A DNA stretch of 64,000 nucleotides from Phaeobacter sp. J2-8 (GTDB lineage: Bacteria; Pseudomonadota; Alphaproteobacteria; Rhodobacterales; Rhodobacteraceae). This document shows, piece after piece, positions 45,704 through 55,341 of the stretch. A program made the translations under genes and the position numbers. The stretch is taken from contig NZ_JALIEC010000008.1 in NCBI RefSeq assembly GCF_022867865.1, positions 1 to 64,000 on the forward strand. Direction: 5' to 3'. Position 1 is the stretch's first letter; every line of letters starts with the position of its first letter. The notes beneath the pieces were generated by a model that worked only from the letters and a program-made list of their open reading frames with translations, was not told where the DNA came from and ran no database searches.

Positions 45704-46399
45704 ATGGCTGCGGAGAATTTTCCCAAGACACCGCCGATAAAACTGGCGCGGGCCACAAGCCAGCGGCGGTCCTTCCATATCTACACCAGTCTGCAACGCG
45801 AGATTGTTCTTGGCATGCTCGCGCCACGGTCGACCTTGCTGGAGCTCGAGCTGGCCAACCGGTTCGAGGTCAGCCAGGGCACAGTGCGCGAAGCCCTGTT
45901 GCTGTTGCAGGAAGAGGGGCTGGTCCATCGCCAGCCGCATCGCGGCACCACAGTGTCCGATTGCCGCGCCGAAGACGCCGAGGAATTGATCCGCCTGCGC
46001 CATGACATCGAATGTCGCGGCGTCAAACGCGCCATTGCCCGCGATGGCGGCGCCTTAGTCGACCGTATGGCCGCCCATCTGAAAGAGATGCAGGCCGCGG
46101 CAGATGCCGGTGATGAATACCTGTTGTCGGTGCATGACCGGGCGTTTCATGTCGACCTGTTTTCCTGTGCCGATCTGCCGCCGGTTCAACCGGTTCTGGC
46201 CCGCACGCTGGTGTATGCCCATCGTTACAAGATCCTGCATCCCGACCAGAACCGCGATCTGAAGGAAACCGCCAACCGCCATATTGCCATTATTGACGCG
46301 CTGGCGACGGCGGATGCCGATCTGGCCGCGGCGGAACTGTCACGTCACATCACCACAATTGTCGATTTTGGCCCGAATATTCTGGCGGAGGGACTATAA
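45704..46399 (+). CDS. GntR-family (FCD) regulator of the ABC sugar operon
   Basis: 231 residues. Winged helix about residues 25-85 (IYTSLQREIVLGMLAPRSTLLELELANRFEVSQGTVREALLLLQEEGLVHRQPHRGTTV), then the FCD domain (LIRLRHDIECRGVKRAIAR, HDRAFHVDLF, ANRHIAIIDALATADADLAAAELSRHI). ATG 45704 follows AAGAGGAA; an earlier ATG at 45671 is in the operator and unlikely. Diverges from the ATPase gene and leads the hydrolase-ABC-isomerase-dehydrogenase transcript (2-base gap to the next gene). Confidence 0.87.
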   Translation: MAAENFPKTPPIKLARATSQRRSFHIYTSLQREIVLGMLAPRSTLLELELANRFEVSQGTVREALLLLQEEGLVHRQPHRGTTVSDCRAEDAEELIRLRHDIECRGVKRAIARDGGALVDRMAAHLKEMQAAADAGDEYLLSVHDRAFHVDLFSCADLPPVQPVLARTLVYAHRYKILHPDQNRDLKETANRHIAIIDALATADADLAAAELSRHITTIVDFGPNILAEGL

Positions 46400-46401
46400 C
46401 A

Positions 46402-47409
46402 ATGCCTTCATCCCCTTCAAATGACATGCAAAAGATCCTGGATCGTTTGGCGATCGAAGATGCCGGTCTGGCCGATCCGACCTTGCTGCCCGCCCCCGAT
46501 GGGCGCGCCCAGGCCGAAGCGGCAAATGCCCGCTGGAACGTGAATCTGCCGCCGATGGCGGCAACACGCGACGTGCAGATTGCCGGGCCTGCTGGTGATA
46601 TCGACTGTCGTATTCTGACCCCCGACGGGCCAACACGCGGCACCATCCTGTTCATTCATGGCGGCGGCTGGGCCTATTGTTCGATGGCGACCCATGAACG
46701 CTGCGCGCGGGTCTTGGCGCAAGAGGCGCAGGCCAATGTGGTCATGTTCGACTACCGTCTTGCGCCGGAACACCCGTTTCCCGGCGGGCTGGATGATTGC
46801 CGCGCCGTTTGGACGGCGTTGGCACAGGGACAGGGGCAGGGGCAAGGGCAGGGACCATTTGCCGATCTGACGGGCCCGTTGGCGATTTCTGGCGACAGCG
46901 CGGGGGGCAATCTGGCGATGGCCTTGATGTTGGACATGATCCAGAACGACGGACCAAAGCCCGATTGCGGCCTGTTGTTCTATGGCGTCTATGATGCCGA
47001 TTTCACCTCGCCCTCTTATATTGATTGCGCGATGGGGCCGGGTCTGACCCAAGAGAAAATGCGGCGTTATTGGGATTGGTATGCACCGCAAAGCGCCCGT
47101 GACATGCCGCTTGTGTCACCATTGCGCGCCGATGATGCCACGCTGCGGGCGCTGCCGCCGCTCTTTTTGAACGCGGCAGAGATCGACCCGCTGCGGTCCG
47201 ACAGCGAACGCATGTTCGCGCGGCTGTCCGGTTTGGGCAGGCAGGACAGATTTCACCTGCATGGCGGCGTGGTGCACGGGTTTTTACAGATGAGCAACGC
47301 CCTGGAAGAGGCACGGCTGGCGCTGCGTCATGCCGGCGAAATGTTCCAAATACTGACAGGATCAAGGCCCGACAAGGGTCAGGACCCAGGAGACGACCAA
47401 AAACAATAA
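46402..47409 (+). CDS. Alpha/beta hydrolase of the hormone-sensitive lipase type
   Basis: 335 residues. Oxyanion motif IHGGGWAY near residue 78, nucleophile GDSAGGN near 160, acid in AEIDPLRSD near 255 and His in HGGVVHGFLQM near 290 complete the triad. No signal peptide, so cytoplasmic. Residues 142-151 are five Gln-Gly repeats, an in-frame six-base repeat. It starts 2 bases after GntR and precedes the binding protein by 45 bases. It may remove an acyl group from the imported sugar, or open a lactone made by the dehydrogenase. Confidence 0.85.
   Translation: MPSSPSNDMQKILDRLAIEDAGLADPTLLPAPDGRAQAEAANARWNVNLPPMAATRDVQIAGPAGDIDCRILTPDGPTRGTILFIHGGGWAYCSMATHERCARVLAQEAQANVVMFDYRLAPEHPFPGGLDDCRAVWTALAQGQGQGQGQGPFADLTGPLAISGDSAGGNLAMALMLDMIQNDGPKPDCGLLFYGVYDADFTSPSYIDCAMGPGLTQEKMRRYWDWYAPQSARDMPLVSPLRADDATLRALPPLFLNAAEIDPLRSDSERMFARLSGLGRQDRFHLHGGVVHGFLQMSNALEEARLALRHAGEMFQILTGSRPDKGQDPGDDQKQ
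46825..46854 (+). repeat. Six-base in-frame repeat coding Gln-Gly
   Basis: Five copies of CARGGN lie inside the hydrolase gene and encode (QG)5 between helices, between EHPFPGGLDDCRAVWTAL and the GDSAGG nucleophile strand. Such tracts change length by slippage without shifting frame. Confidence 0.7.
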
Positions 47410-47454
47410 AACAGATCAAAAACAAAGTCATACATACCTTAGGGAGGAGACACT

Positions 47455-48696
47455 ATGACATTTGCAACCAAGAAAACGACGCCCCGGCGCATGACGCTTG
47501 CGGCGGCGATGTTGGCCGGGACGGCCCTGGCGGGCGCGGTCCAGGCGGCAGAGGTAAACTTCTGGTATCATTTCGACAATGCCGACAATCCGATGTCCGC
47601 ACTGGTTGAAAAGTTCGAAGCCGAAAACCCCGGCATCACCATCAACGCCGAAAACGTGCCGTGGAACAGCTATTATGACCAACTTTATACCTCGATCGTG
47701 GCGGGGACCGGTCCCGATGCGGCCTTGGTCAAACTAAATGCCCAGCCGCGCTTGATCGAGATGGGTGCGCTTGCGCCGCTGGACGATTGGCTGGCGGAAT
47801 GGGACGGCAAGGCCGAAGTGCAGGACAACCTGTTTACCCTGACCGCCGCCGCCGATGGCGCGCAATATTATCTGCCTGTGCAATATGTGATCCTGTATCT
47901 CTATTATCGCACCGATATGTTTGCAGAACTTGGCCTGACGCCGCCGGCCACCTGTGATGAATTCCGCGAGGCCGCCAAGGCGCTAACGCGTGACACCGAT
48001 GGCGACGGCCAAACAGATGTCTATGGGTTTGGCTTTCGCGGCGGCAAAGGCGGCCATGACCATTGGGCCAGCCTGACGGTTTCGCGTGACGGCGCCGGCT
48101 TTGGCCCGGGAGAGCTGACATCCGAGGCGGGCGTTGCGGGCACACAATTCGTGCTCGACCTGTTCCAGAAGGACAAGGTATTCCCGCCTTCGGCCCCCAA
48201 TGACGGCTTCAAGGAAATCATTGGCGCGTTTCAGGGCGGCCAGACGGCAATGACCATCCACCACATCGGGTCCTCCGCTGGCATGGTCGAGGCCCTGGGC
48301 GACAAGGTTGCGGCAACGCCGGTGCCGGAATGCGGCGGCGGTCACTGGACCTCGTTCGGGGATGAAAGCACGGCGGTGTTTTCCGACGCGCAGGACAAAG
48401 AAGCGGCCTGGAAATGGATCAGCTTCCTGTCCAGCCCGGGCAACAACGCGGAATTCAACAAAGCGACCGGGCAATTGCCGGTGACCAAATCCGACAGCGC
48501 AAGCTGGGATGGCCATGACAAGGTCTTTGTCGATGCCACCGTGGCGTCGCTGCCCTATGCGCAGCTTTTGCCCAACACCAGCGAAACGGCGGATTTTGCC
48601 AACACCGTTTGGCCCGTCGCAATGCAGCGCGCATTGATCGGTGAGATCACCGCCGCGGAAATGAACGCGGAAATCGACGCGCTTTATAACGACTGA
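47455..48696 (+). CDS. Extracellular solute-binding protein, family 1
   Basis: 413 residues. Signal peptide MTLAAAMLAGTALAGAVQAA, then EVNFWYHFDNADNPMSALVEKFEAENPGITINAENVPWNSYYDQLYTSIVAGTGPDAALV, the UgpB/MalE-type opening. Trp-rich ligand-pocket regions (GHWTSFGDES, EAAWKWISFL) fit a carbohydrate. ATG 47455 follows AGGGAGGAG. It delivers an unknown sugar to the two following permeases. No frameshift, unlike the other binding proteins of the window apart from the first TctC and LivK. Confidence 0.9.
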   Translation: MTFATKKTTPRRMTLAAAMLAGTALAGAVQAAEVNFWYHFDNADNPMSALVEKFEAENPGITINAENVPWNSYYDQLYTSIVAGTGPDAALVKLNAQPRLIEMGALAPLDDWLAEWDGKAEVQDNLFTLTAAADGAQYYLPVQYVILYLYYRTDMFAELGLTPPATCDEFREAAKALTRDTDGDGQTDVYGFGFRGGKGGHDHWASLTVSRDGAGFGPGELTSEAGVAGTQFVLDLFQKDKVFPPSAPNDGFKEIIGAFQGGQTAMTIHHIGSSAGMVEALGDKVAATPVPECGGGHWTSFGDESTAVFSDAQDKEAAWKWISFLSSPGNNAEFNKATGQLPVTKSDSASWDGHDKVFVDATVASLPYAQLLPNTSETADFANTVWPVAMQRALIGEITAAEMNAEIDALYND

Positions 48697-48755
48697 TCCC
48701 GTTTCGGCGGGCTGCCCCGGTGGCCCGCCGACCCCCTGAACCGGAAGTATCCCCA

Positions 48756-49655
48756 ATGTCCGTCACCTCTGTGCCGCCGGTGCCCTTGTCGCGCCGTGTG
48801 CTCCCTCTTGTCATGTTGTCACCCGCCGTATTGGTGACCCTGGCCATCGTGTTCCTGCCCATGGTTCAGGCCCTGTGGATGAGCCTGCATGACTATGTCC
48901 TGTTTCGCCCGAAAAACTTTGATTTCGTTGGGCTGAAAAATTTCATCGCCGTCTGGCAGGATCCAGTGTTCTGGACGTCGTTGCGCCATACGGTGATCTG
49001 GATTGCCATCACCGTGCCCGCACAGATGCTGTTGGGACTGGCCACAGCGTTGTTGTTGAACCAGAATTTCCCCTGGCGGGGTTTGGCGCGGGCGCTGGTG
49101 ATCATTCCCTGGGCCTTGCCCTCTGTGGTGATCGCGCTGATGTGGGTCTGGATTTATGATTCCAACTTTGGCGTGCTGAACGAGCTGATGTTGCGGTTCA
49201 ACATGATTTCCGCCGCGATCCCCTGGTTGGCCAACCCTGACACGGCGCTCTATGCCATCATCCTGACCTTGACCTGGCAGGGGTTTCCCTTCTTTGCGGT
49301 GATGATCCTGGCCGGGCTGCAATCCATCCCGCAAAGCTATTACGAGGCCGCCTCGATCGACGGCGCATCGCAGTTTCGCCAGTTCTGGCACATCACCCTG
49401 CCGGGGCTTTCGGGTGTGTTGATGACCGCGACATTGTTGCGGGTGATCTGGGTCGCGAATTCGATTGACGTGATCTACGTGATGACCGGCGGCGGACCGG
49501 GCTATTCCACCTATACCTTGCCGCTTTATGCGCTGGTCAAGGCGCGCACCGGGTTGGATTACGGCTATGGCTCGGCGTTGGCGGTCAGCTTTACCATCCT
49601 GCTTCTGGGGTTCGTGATCCTCTATCTGCGCCGCGCCGGAAGGAACATCGCATGA
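48756..49655 (+). CDS. Sugar ABC transporter permease (MalF type)
   Basis: 299 residues and six spans. The EAA loop is YYEAASIDGASQFRQFWHITLPGLSGVL near residue 205. Start 48756 (MSVTSVPPVPLSRRVLPLVMLSP) is chosen over ATG-like starts upstream since family similarity begins there; the ribosome site is weak (GGAAG). It overlaps the next permease by four bases. Confidence 0.88.
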   Translation: MSVTSVPPVPLSRRVLPLVMLSPAVLVTLAIVFLPMVQALWMSLHDYVLFRPKNFDFVGLKNFIAVWQDPVFWTSLRHTVIWIAITVPAQMLLGLATALLLNQNFPWRGLARALVIIPWALPSVVIALMWVWIYDSNFGVLNELMLRFNMISAAIPWLANPDTALYAIILTLTWQGFPFFAVMILAGLQSIPQSYYEAASIDGASQFRQFWHITLPGLSGVLMTATLLRVIWVANSIDVIYVMTGGGPGYSTYTLPLYALVKARTGLDYGYGSALAVSFTILLLGFVILYLRRAGRNIA

Positions 49656-50485
49656 TGGTACGCAACACATCGCTGACCCGCCGGATCCTGACCGTCGATC
49701 TGCCGGTTCTGTTGATCCTGATCTTTACCCTGTCACCCTATCTGTGGATGGCACTGACCTCGGTCACGCAGGAAAGCAAGCTGTTCACCGAAGGCCCGTC
49801 GCTGGCCGGGGCGACGCTGGAAAACTATTTGCGGCTGTTTCGCACCGTCGGCTTTGGTGCCAATTTGCTGGACAGCTTCATTGTGGCCGGGGGCACAGTG
49901 ATTGTCGGGCTCGCCCTGTCGGTCCCTGCGGCCTATGCGTTTTCGCGGTTCCGCTTCAAGGGGCGGCGGCTGTTGATGCTGCAATTCCTGGTGATCAACA
50001 TGTTTCCGCTGGTCTTGTTGATCCTGCCCCTGTTCATCCTGATGAAAACACTGGGGCTGGTGGACACCTATTTCGCCCTGATCATCGCCAATTCGACCGT
50101 CGCCATCCCGTTTTCGGTCTGGATGATGACCAGCTATATCGACGGCATTCCCCGGTCGCTGGACGAGGCGGCGATGACCGATGGTTGCACCCGGTTTGGC
50201 GCATTGTTCCGGGTGGTGCTGCCGCTGTGCACCCCCGGCATCATCGCCACCGGTGTTTATATCTTCATCACCGCCTGGAACGAATACCTCTATGCGCTGA
50301 CCCTGGGCGGGCGCAGCGTGAAACCGATCACCGTGGCCATTCAGACCCTGATTGGCGAATATCAGGTCGAATGGGGCCTTCTGACAGCGGGCGGCATCGT
50401 CGGCGCCATGCCGGCCACCCTCCTCTTTCTCTTCATACAAAAACGCCTGATCGCGGGCATGACCCAAGGCGCGGTCAAAGGATAA
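49652..50485 (+). CDS. Sugar ABC transporter permease (MalG type)
   Basis: 277 residues, six spans. The EAA loop is SLDEAAMTDGCTRFGALFRVVLPLCTPGI near residue 170. Overlaps the first permease (ATGA 49652-49655). With it, the binding protein at 47455 and the divergent ATPase it makes a complete CUT1-type importer. Confidence 0.9.
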   Translation: MMVRNTSLTRRILTVDLPVLLILIFTLSPYLWMALTSVTQESKLFTEGPSLAGATLENYLRLFRTVGFGANLLDSFIVAGGTVIVGLALSVPAAYAFSRFRFKGRRLLMLQFLVINMFPLVLLILPLFILMKTLGLVDTYFALIIANSTVAIPFSVWMMTSYIDGIPRSLDEAAMTDGCTRFGALFRVVLPLCTPGIIATGVYIFITAWNEYLYALTLGGRSVKPITVAIQTLIGEYQVEWGLLTAGGIVGAMPATLLFLFIQKRLIAGMTQGAVKG

Positions 50486-50496
50486 GGACGTAAGTT

Positions 50497-51385
50497 TTGA
50501 ACAACCCTATCGGCATTATTTCCATGCAATTTGTACGGCCATTTACCGGTCAACACCTGCATCTGTTCCAAGAGATCAAGTCCATGGGCTTTGACTTTAT
50601 CGAGCTTCTGGTGCCTGAACCAGAAGACGGCATTGACCTCGGGCAGGCCAGATCCGCCTTGGCTGACGCGGGGCTTGGCGTGGTGCTGGCGGCGCGGGTC
50701 ACGCCGCAGCGCTCGATTGCCTCCGAAGACCCCGGCGCACGTCAGGGCGGGCTGGACTATCTGAAATCCTGTATCGACAGCGCGGATGCGGTCGGTGCGA
50801 CCATCATTGGCGGGCCATTATACGGGGAACCGATGGTGTTTGCCGGGCGGCCACCGCTGCCACGCAGCGCCGATGACATGCGCGCCCGCGCGGATCGCAT
50901 GATCGCCGGGCCTGGCCGAGGTCGCGCCGCTGGCCCGTGCCGCAGGTCAGGTGTTCGCGGTCGAGCCATTGAACCGGTTTGAAACCGATATGCTGAACAC
51001 CACGCAACAGGGTATTGCGCTGGTGGATGCGGTGGGCGACGCGGGCCTTGGTCTGATGCTTGATACCTTTCATATGAATATGGAGGATCAATCCATCGCG
51101 GATGCCATCCGTCTTGCGGGCAAGCGCATCGTGCATTTTCAGGCCAATGAAAACCATCGCGGTTTCCCCGGCACCGGCAATATGGATTGGCCCGCGATCA
51201 TGCGGGCGCTGCATCAGGTCGGCTATTTCGGCCCGGTGTCTTTGGAACCCTTCCGCCGCGACGATCAACGTCTGGCGCTGCCAATTGCCCATTGGCGCGC
51301 CCCGGCCGAAGATGAAACGCCCAAGCTGAAGGCCGGACATGCGCTGATCCGTGCCGCGCTGGATTTTGCGGAGTATGCGCAATGA
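50497..51385 (+). pseudogene. TIM-barrel sugar isomerase/epimerase, one-base insertion
   Basis: Starts at TTG 50497 ([47 protein letters not shown]) and reads to RADRMIAG, then the frame is lost at the G-run 50908-50910. The next frame continues [42 protein letters not shown] to 51385. Removing one G gives 295 residues. [41 protein letters not shown] and SLEPFRRDD match the D-psicose/tagatose 3-epimerase group, with Glu, Asp, His, Glu metal ligands. It probably epimerises the keto-sugar formed by its neighbour. Confidence 0.83.
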
Positions 51386-52398
51386 CCGCCCCCGAAAAGA
51401 TGTTGAATATCGGCTGGATTGGCTGTGGACGGCATGCGACCTGGATGTTGCTGCCGCAAATCGGACGGGCGGGCATGCGGATTGCGGCGCTTTGTGATCG
51501 CGACCCGGATGCGCTGGCGGCTACGGCGGGGCATTATGGGGTGACCAGCACCTATACCGATTGGCAAGAGATGCTGAAGCAGCCGGGATTGGATGCGGTG
51601 TGCATGGCGGTTGGCCCGGAGGTGCATTACGCCGCCACCCTGGCGGCGATGGAATTGGGCCTTCCGGTGTTCATGGAAAAACCCCCCGGCGCAACACATG
51701 CCCAGGCAGTCGCACTGCAAGAGGCGTCTGATCGGCGCGGCGTGCCGATTTTCGTCGGCTTCATGAAACGCTATTCCACCGGCAACCGTATCGCCCAGAA
51801 TATCCTGCGCGGCGATGCGTTTGGCCCGATTTTGGGCCTGACCGGCAGCTATATGACCGCGCCGACCTATTTCGAGGGCGCGGTGGATTACACCGGGTTC
51901 TACCTGCATCATTGTGTGCACTACATGGATCTGATGCCCTGGCTGGCGGGCGCGCCGATCGCGGAAATGACGGTGCGGCGCAACGCGCCTGCGGCGGGGC
52001 GTATCCTGTTCCATATGGGGTTCACTTGCGAAAATGGCGTGATCGGCAATGTGGTCATGGGCACGGTGCAATCGCGCGGCACGCCGATGGAACAGGTCAC
52101 GGTGATGGGCGATCACAACCGGGTCGAGGTCGACAATGTGATCCATGTCGCCTGGCACCGCGATCCGCCGTTCAAGGTGGATGATCCGGCGGCCACCCTG
52201 GACAGCAGCTGTGACAGCATGGTGTGGCAACCCAATTTCACCGCCGCCGCCAATGAGGACCACAAAGGATATGCCGCCTTGATGACAGATGTCGCCAAGG
52301 GGCTGCGCGGCGCGCCGACCGCAGCACCGCGTATTGCCGATGGTGTTGTGGCCATGGCAAATTTGGAACGGATGATTGCCGGGTTGGAAAGCGGCTAG
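51382..52398 (+). CDS. Gfo/Idh/MocA-family dehydrogenase
   Basis: 338 residues. NAD loop [22 protein letters not shown] at residues 10-31, [12 protein letters not shown] near 100 (catalytic Lys), and [17 protein letters not shown] near 180 where the family's active His lies. It overlaps the epimerase by ATGA, and its TAG shares the bases CTAG with the stop of the convergent hydrolase. With the esterase and epimerase it likely forms a three-step route for the imported sugar. The substrate is unknown. Confidence 0.87.
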   Translation: MTAPEKMLNIGWIGCGRHATWMLLPQIGRAGMRIAALCDRDPDALAATAGHYGVTSTYTDWQEMLKQPGLDAVCMAVGPEVHYAATLAAMELGLPVFMEKPPGATHAQAVALQEASDRRGVPIFVGFMKRYSTGNRIAQNILRGDAFGPILGLTGSYMTAPTYFEGAVDYTGFYLHHCVHYMDLMPWLAGAPIAEMTVRRNAPAAGRILFHMGFTCENGVIGNVVMGTVQSRGTPMEQVTVMGDHNRVEVDNVIHVAWHRDPPFKVDDPAATLDSSCDSMVWQPNFTAAANEDHKGYAALMTDVAKGLRGAPTAAPRIADGVVAMANLERMIAGLESG

Positions 52399-53258
52399 AC
52401 CGGGCGGGGCGCGGGGGTCAATTGCAACAGCACATCCCGCACCCGGGCAATATCCGCGGCCCGCGACAGGGTCGGTGCATGGCCGCAATCCGCAAACACT
52501 GTATGGCCCGGCGTCGGGCCACGGGCCAGCATGCGCTGTAAAATGCCGGCGGTCAGCAAATCAGAGCGCGCGCCGGCAAAGACATGACAGCCGGTCTTGA
52601 TCCGATCCCAGCGATCCCAGGTCGTCAATTCCTCTGGCGCCTGGGTCAACTGGCGGATGATTGCCGGGTCGTAATGCAACGTCAGCCGCCCGCTGTCACA
52701 ACGCCGCAAGGACGTGCGCGCCATCCGGCTCCAGAACGCATCAGAGGCCGGGCCAAACGGCGCATAGGCACTGCGCAGCCATGTTTCGGCCTGGGCATAG
52801 CCGTCAAATCCTGGCGGGTTGCCGACATAAGACAGGATGCGTTCAATCGCGGTCTCGGGCACTTCGGGGCCAATGTCATTGATCACCAAAGAGATCAGTC
52901 GATCACTATGCGCGCCAGAGGCCATTCGCATGCCGATCTGTCCGCCCATCGAGGTGCCAAGCCACGCCGCCCGGCCAATGCCAAAATGATCCAGCAGATC
53001 CGAAGCGATCCCGGCATAATATTCGATCCGGTATTCCGCATCGGGATCGGTGGACCAGCTGGACCGGCCCCGCCCGATCATATCGGGGCACAGCACATGA
53101 TAGTGATCCGACAGGGCAGCGGCGATTTCGTCAAAATCCCGCCCGGTGCGCGCCAGACCATGCATCATCATCAGCGCCGGCGCGCCGGGTGTGCCCCATT
53201 CGGTCACATGAATTTCGTGATCCATCACCGGCACAAATGTGAAGCGGGGGCCGTTCAT
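52395..53258 (-). CDS. Alpha/beta hydrolase at the end of the liv-type operon
   Basis: 287 residues of the classical alpha/beta hydrolase group. MMHGLARTGRDFDEIAAAL (oxyanion HG), CPDMIGRGRSSW, nucleophile LGTSMGGQIGMRMASG near residue 100, and His in ADCGHAPTLS near 265. No signal peptide. Start overlaps the livM stop (ATGA 53255-53258), so it belongs to the ABC operon. It may cleave an ester or a ring-opened C-C bond in the imported compound. Esterase, lactonase and meta-cleavage hydrolase are all possible. Confidence 0.85.
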   Translation of the reverse strand: MNGPRFTFVPVMDHEIHVTEWGTPGAPALMMMHGLARTGRDFDEIAAALSDHYHVLCPDMIGRGRSSWSTDPDAEYRIEYYAGIASDLLDHFGIGRAAWLGTSMGGQIGMRMASGAHSDRLISLVINDIGPEVPETAIERILSYVGNPPGFDGYAQAETWLRSAYAPFGPASDAFWSRMARTSLRRCDSGRLTLHYDPAIIRQLTQAPEELTTWDRWDRIKTGCHVFAGARSDLLTAGILQRMLARGPTPGHTVFADCGHAPTLSRAADIARVRDVLLQLTPAPRPV

Positions 53259-54337
53259 GTGCGCATCCCGCGTGTCATCAATGTGCCCGCAATGCCGCGT
53301 GGAAAGAAATAGACCAGCAGGATAAAGATGATGCCCAGCCAGAACAGCCAGCGATCCGGGGCCAGCAGCTCAGGCAGCAGCGGAATGCCGGCCACCGCTT
53401 CAGAGGCCGCGCCCATCAGATCGCGCAGGTAATATTGCGCCATGACCAACAACACCGCACCAATCACCGCGCCCCACATCGTGCCCATGCCGCCGATCAC
53501 CACCATCAACAGGATGTCGATCATGATTGAAAACGACAGCGCCGTATCCGGCCCGGTGTATTTCAGCCAGATCGCATAGACCGACCCGGCAAGCGACGCC
53601 ATGACCGCCGAAAGACAAAAGACGAAGGTCCGATAGGCCACAACGCGATAACCAATGGCCTCGGCGCGGGCCTCATTCTCGCGGATCGCCTTTAACACCG
53701 TGCCCAGCGGCGACACCGTGACCCGCAACAGGATCAGGAACAGCACCAGCGAAGTCGTAAAGACAAAGTAATAAGCCGCCAGCTTGCCGTTCAGGCGCAC
53801 CCCGAACCAGCGCAGCACCTTGCCATCCTCGTCGACCATCAGCTTGGTCGCGGTTTTGAAAATATCCGGCGCACGATAGGTGATGCCATCCTCGCCGCCG
53901 GTGATCTGGCTGAGCTGCGAGGCCAGCACCAGCACAACCGAGGCCGTCGCCAATGTGATCATGGCGAAAAAGATCGCCTTGACCCGAAGCGAGATCAACC
54001 CAATCACCGTCGCCACCACAAGCGAGACCAAAACACCGCCCAGCGTGCCAATGGCCACCGCATCCCAGCCCGGCCCCATCTGGCGCAGGGCAATCGCCGC
54101 GCCGTAACAGCCGAAACCGAAAAACATGGTGTGGGCAAAGCTGACAATTCCGGTATAGCCAAGCAGCAGATCGTAACTCGCCACCAGGACGATAAAGATG
54201 CAGATCCGTGCCGCCACTTCCAACGCGCGAATGTCCTGAAACAGGAAGGGCGCGAACAACAACAGCCCAGCAATGACCAGCATCGCGGTTTTGACGGTCA
54301 GGGTGCCGTAGCTTTGTTTCATTCCGGTGGTTTTCAT
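53255..54337 (-). CDS. livM: Branched-chain-type ABC transporter permease LivM
   Basis: 360 residues, about ten spans. LLGYTGIVSFAHTMFFGFGCYGAAIALR near residue 55, FFAMITLATASVVLVLASQLSQITGGEDGI near 130 and KAIRENEARAEAIGYRVVAYRTFVFCLSAVMASLAGSVYAIW near 230 are LivM signatures. Gene order livK-G-F-H-M-hydrolase. The HAAT family carries amino acids but also aromatic acids, urea and amides, so leucine transport is not implied. Confidence 0.88.
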   Translation of the reverse strand: MKTTGMKQSYGTLTVKTAMLVIAGLLLFAPFLFQDIRALEVAARICIFIVLVASYDLLLGYTGIVSFAHTMFFGFGCYGAAIALRQMGPGWDAVAIGTLGGVLVSLVVATVIGLISLRVKAIFFAMITLATASVVLVLASQLSQITGGEDGITYRAPDIFKTATKLMVDEDGKVLRWFGVRLNGKLAAYYFVFTTSLVLFLILLRVTVSPLGTVLKAIRENEARAEAIGYRVVAYRTFVFCLSAVMASLAGSVYAIWLKYTGPDTALSFSIMIDILLMVVIGGMGTMWGAVIGAVLLVMAQYYLRDLMGAASEAVAGIPLLPELLAPDRWLFWLGIIFILLVYFFPRGIAGTLMTRGMRT

Positions 54338-54344
54338 ATCTGCC

Positions 54345-55333
54345 TCACTTCACCGCAGGCCGCAGGCCGCTGGGCCGCCACATCAGGATCGCCATCATCA
54401 GGATCATGTTCGACGCCAGCGCCAGTTTCGGCGCGAGGTATCCGACATAATTCGCCGTCAGCCCGACGATGATCGCCCCCAGCAACGTGCCTTCGATCGA
54501 GCCCAGTCCGCCGATAATCACCACGATAAACACCACAATCATCATCTCGCCCCCAGCGCCGGGGTGATCAGCGTTTCATACCCCGCCCACATCGCGCCGC
54601 CCAATGCGGCGAGGGCAGAGCCCAACATGAACACCCCGATAAAAAGACGGTTGATCTTGAAGCCAAGCGCCTCGACCATCTCGCGGTTTTCGACACCGGC
54701 GCGGATCAAAAGCCCGATGCGGGTGCGGTTGAGCAGGACCATCAGGCCAAGGAACACCACCGCCCCAAGGGCAAAGGCAAAGAGGCGGTAGATCTCGATG
54801 CTGACATCGCCGATGATCCAGGCACCTTCCAGAAATGCCGGGCGCGGCACGGTGAATGGCGTGCCACCCCAGACCGCAAGGATGACCTGTTCCGACACAA
54901 TCAACGCGCCCATGGTGATCAGGATCTGGCGCAGGTGGTCGCGGTAAACCGGGCGAATGATCACGGTTTCAAAGAACAACCCCGCCGCCAATCCGAATGT
55001 GATCGCCCCGACCAGCGCAAGCGCCAGCGCGGCCGAGGCCAGTATCACGCCGCCATCCAGCCAGCCGCCCAACGCGGCAAGGATCGACGCTGCGATAAAA
55101 GCGCCAAAGCTGATGAACGCCGAATGGCCAAAATTCAGCACATCCATCAACCCGAACACCAGGCTGAGACCCGACGCCATGAGAAACACCATCATCCCCA
55201 TCGCAAGGCCGGCAACCGTCAGCGTGACCCAGGATGAGGGCGCGCCGATCAGCACAAATGCGATTGCCGCCAGCGCCACCGGCAACAGGTTGACCCCGCC
55301 AAAGCGGTGCAAAATCTCGCCGAATTTGTCCAT
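54345..55333 (-). pseudogene. livH: Branched-chain-type ABC transporter permease LivH, one-base deletion
   Basis: Reads MDKFGEILHRFGGVNLLPVALAAIAFVLIG onward with MASGLSLVFGLMDVLNFGHSAFISFGAF and NREMVEALGFKINRLFIGVFMLGSALAALGGAMWAGYETLITPALGA, the LivH pattern, then loses frame near 54546-54551. With one base added it goes on EMMIVVFIVVIIGGLGSIEGTLLGAIIVGLTANYVG to 54345, 329 residues in all. ATG 55333 is preferred to 55345 because AGGAACC precedes it. As written the last two spans are missing. Confidence 0.83.
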
Positions 55334-55341
55334 TTGGTTCC

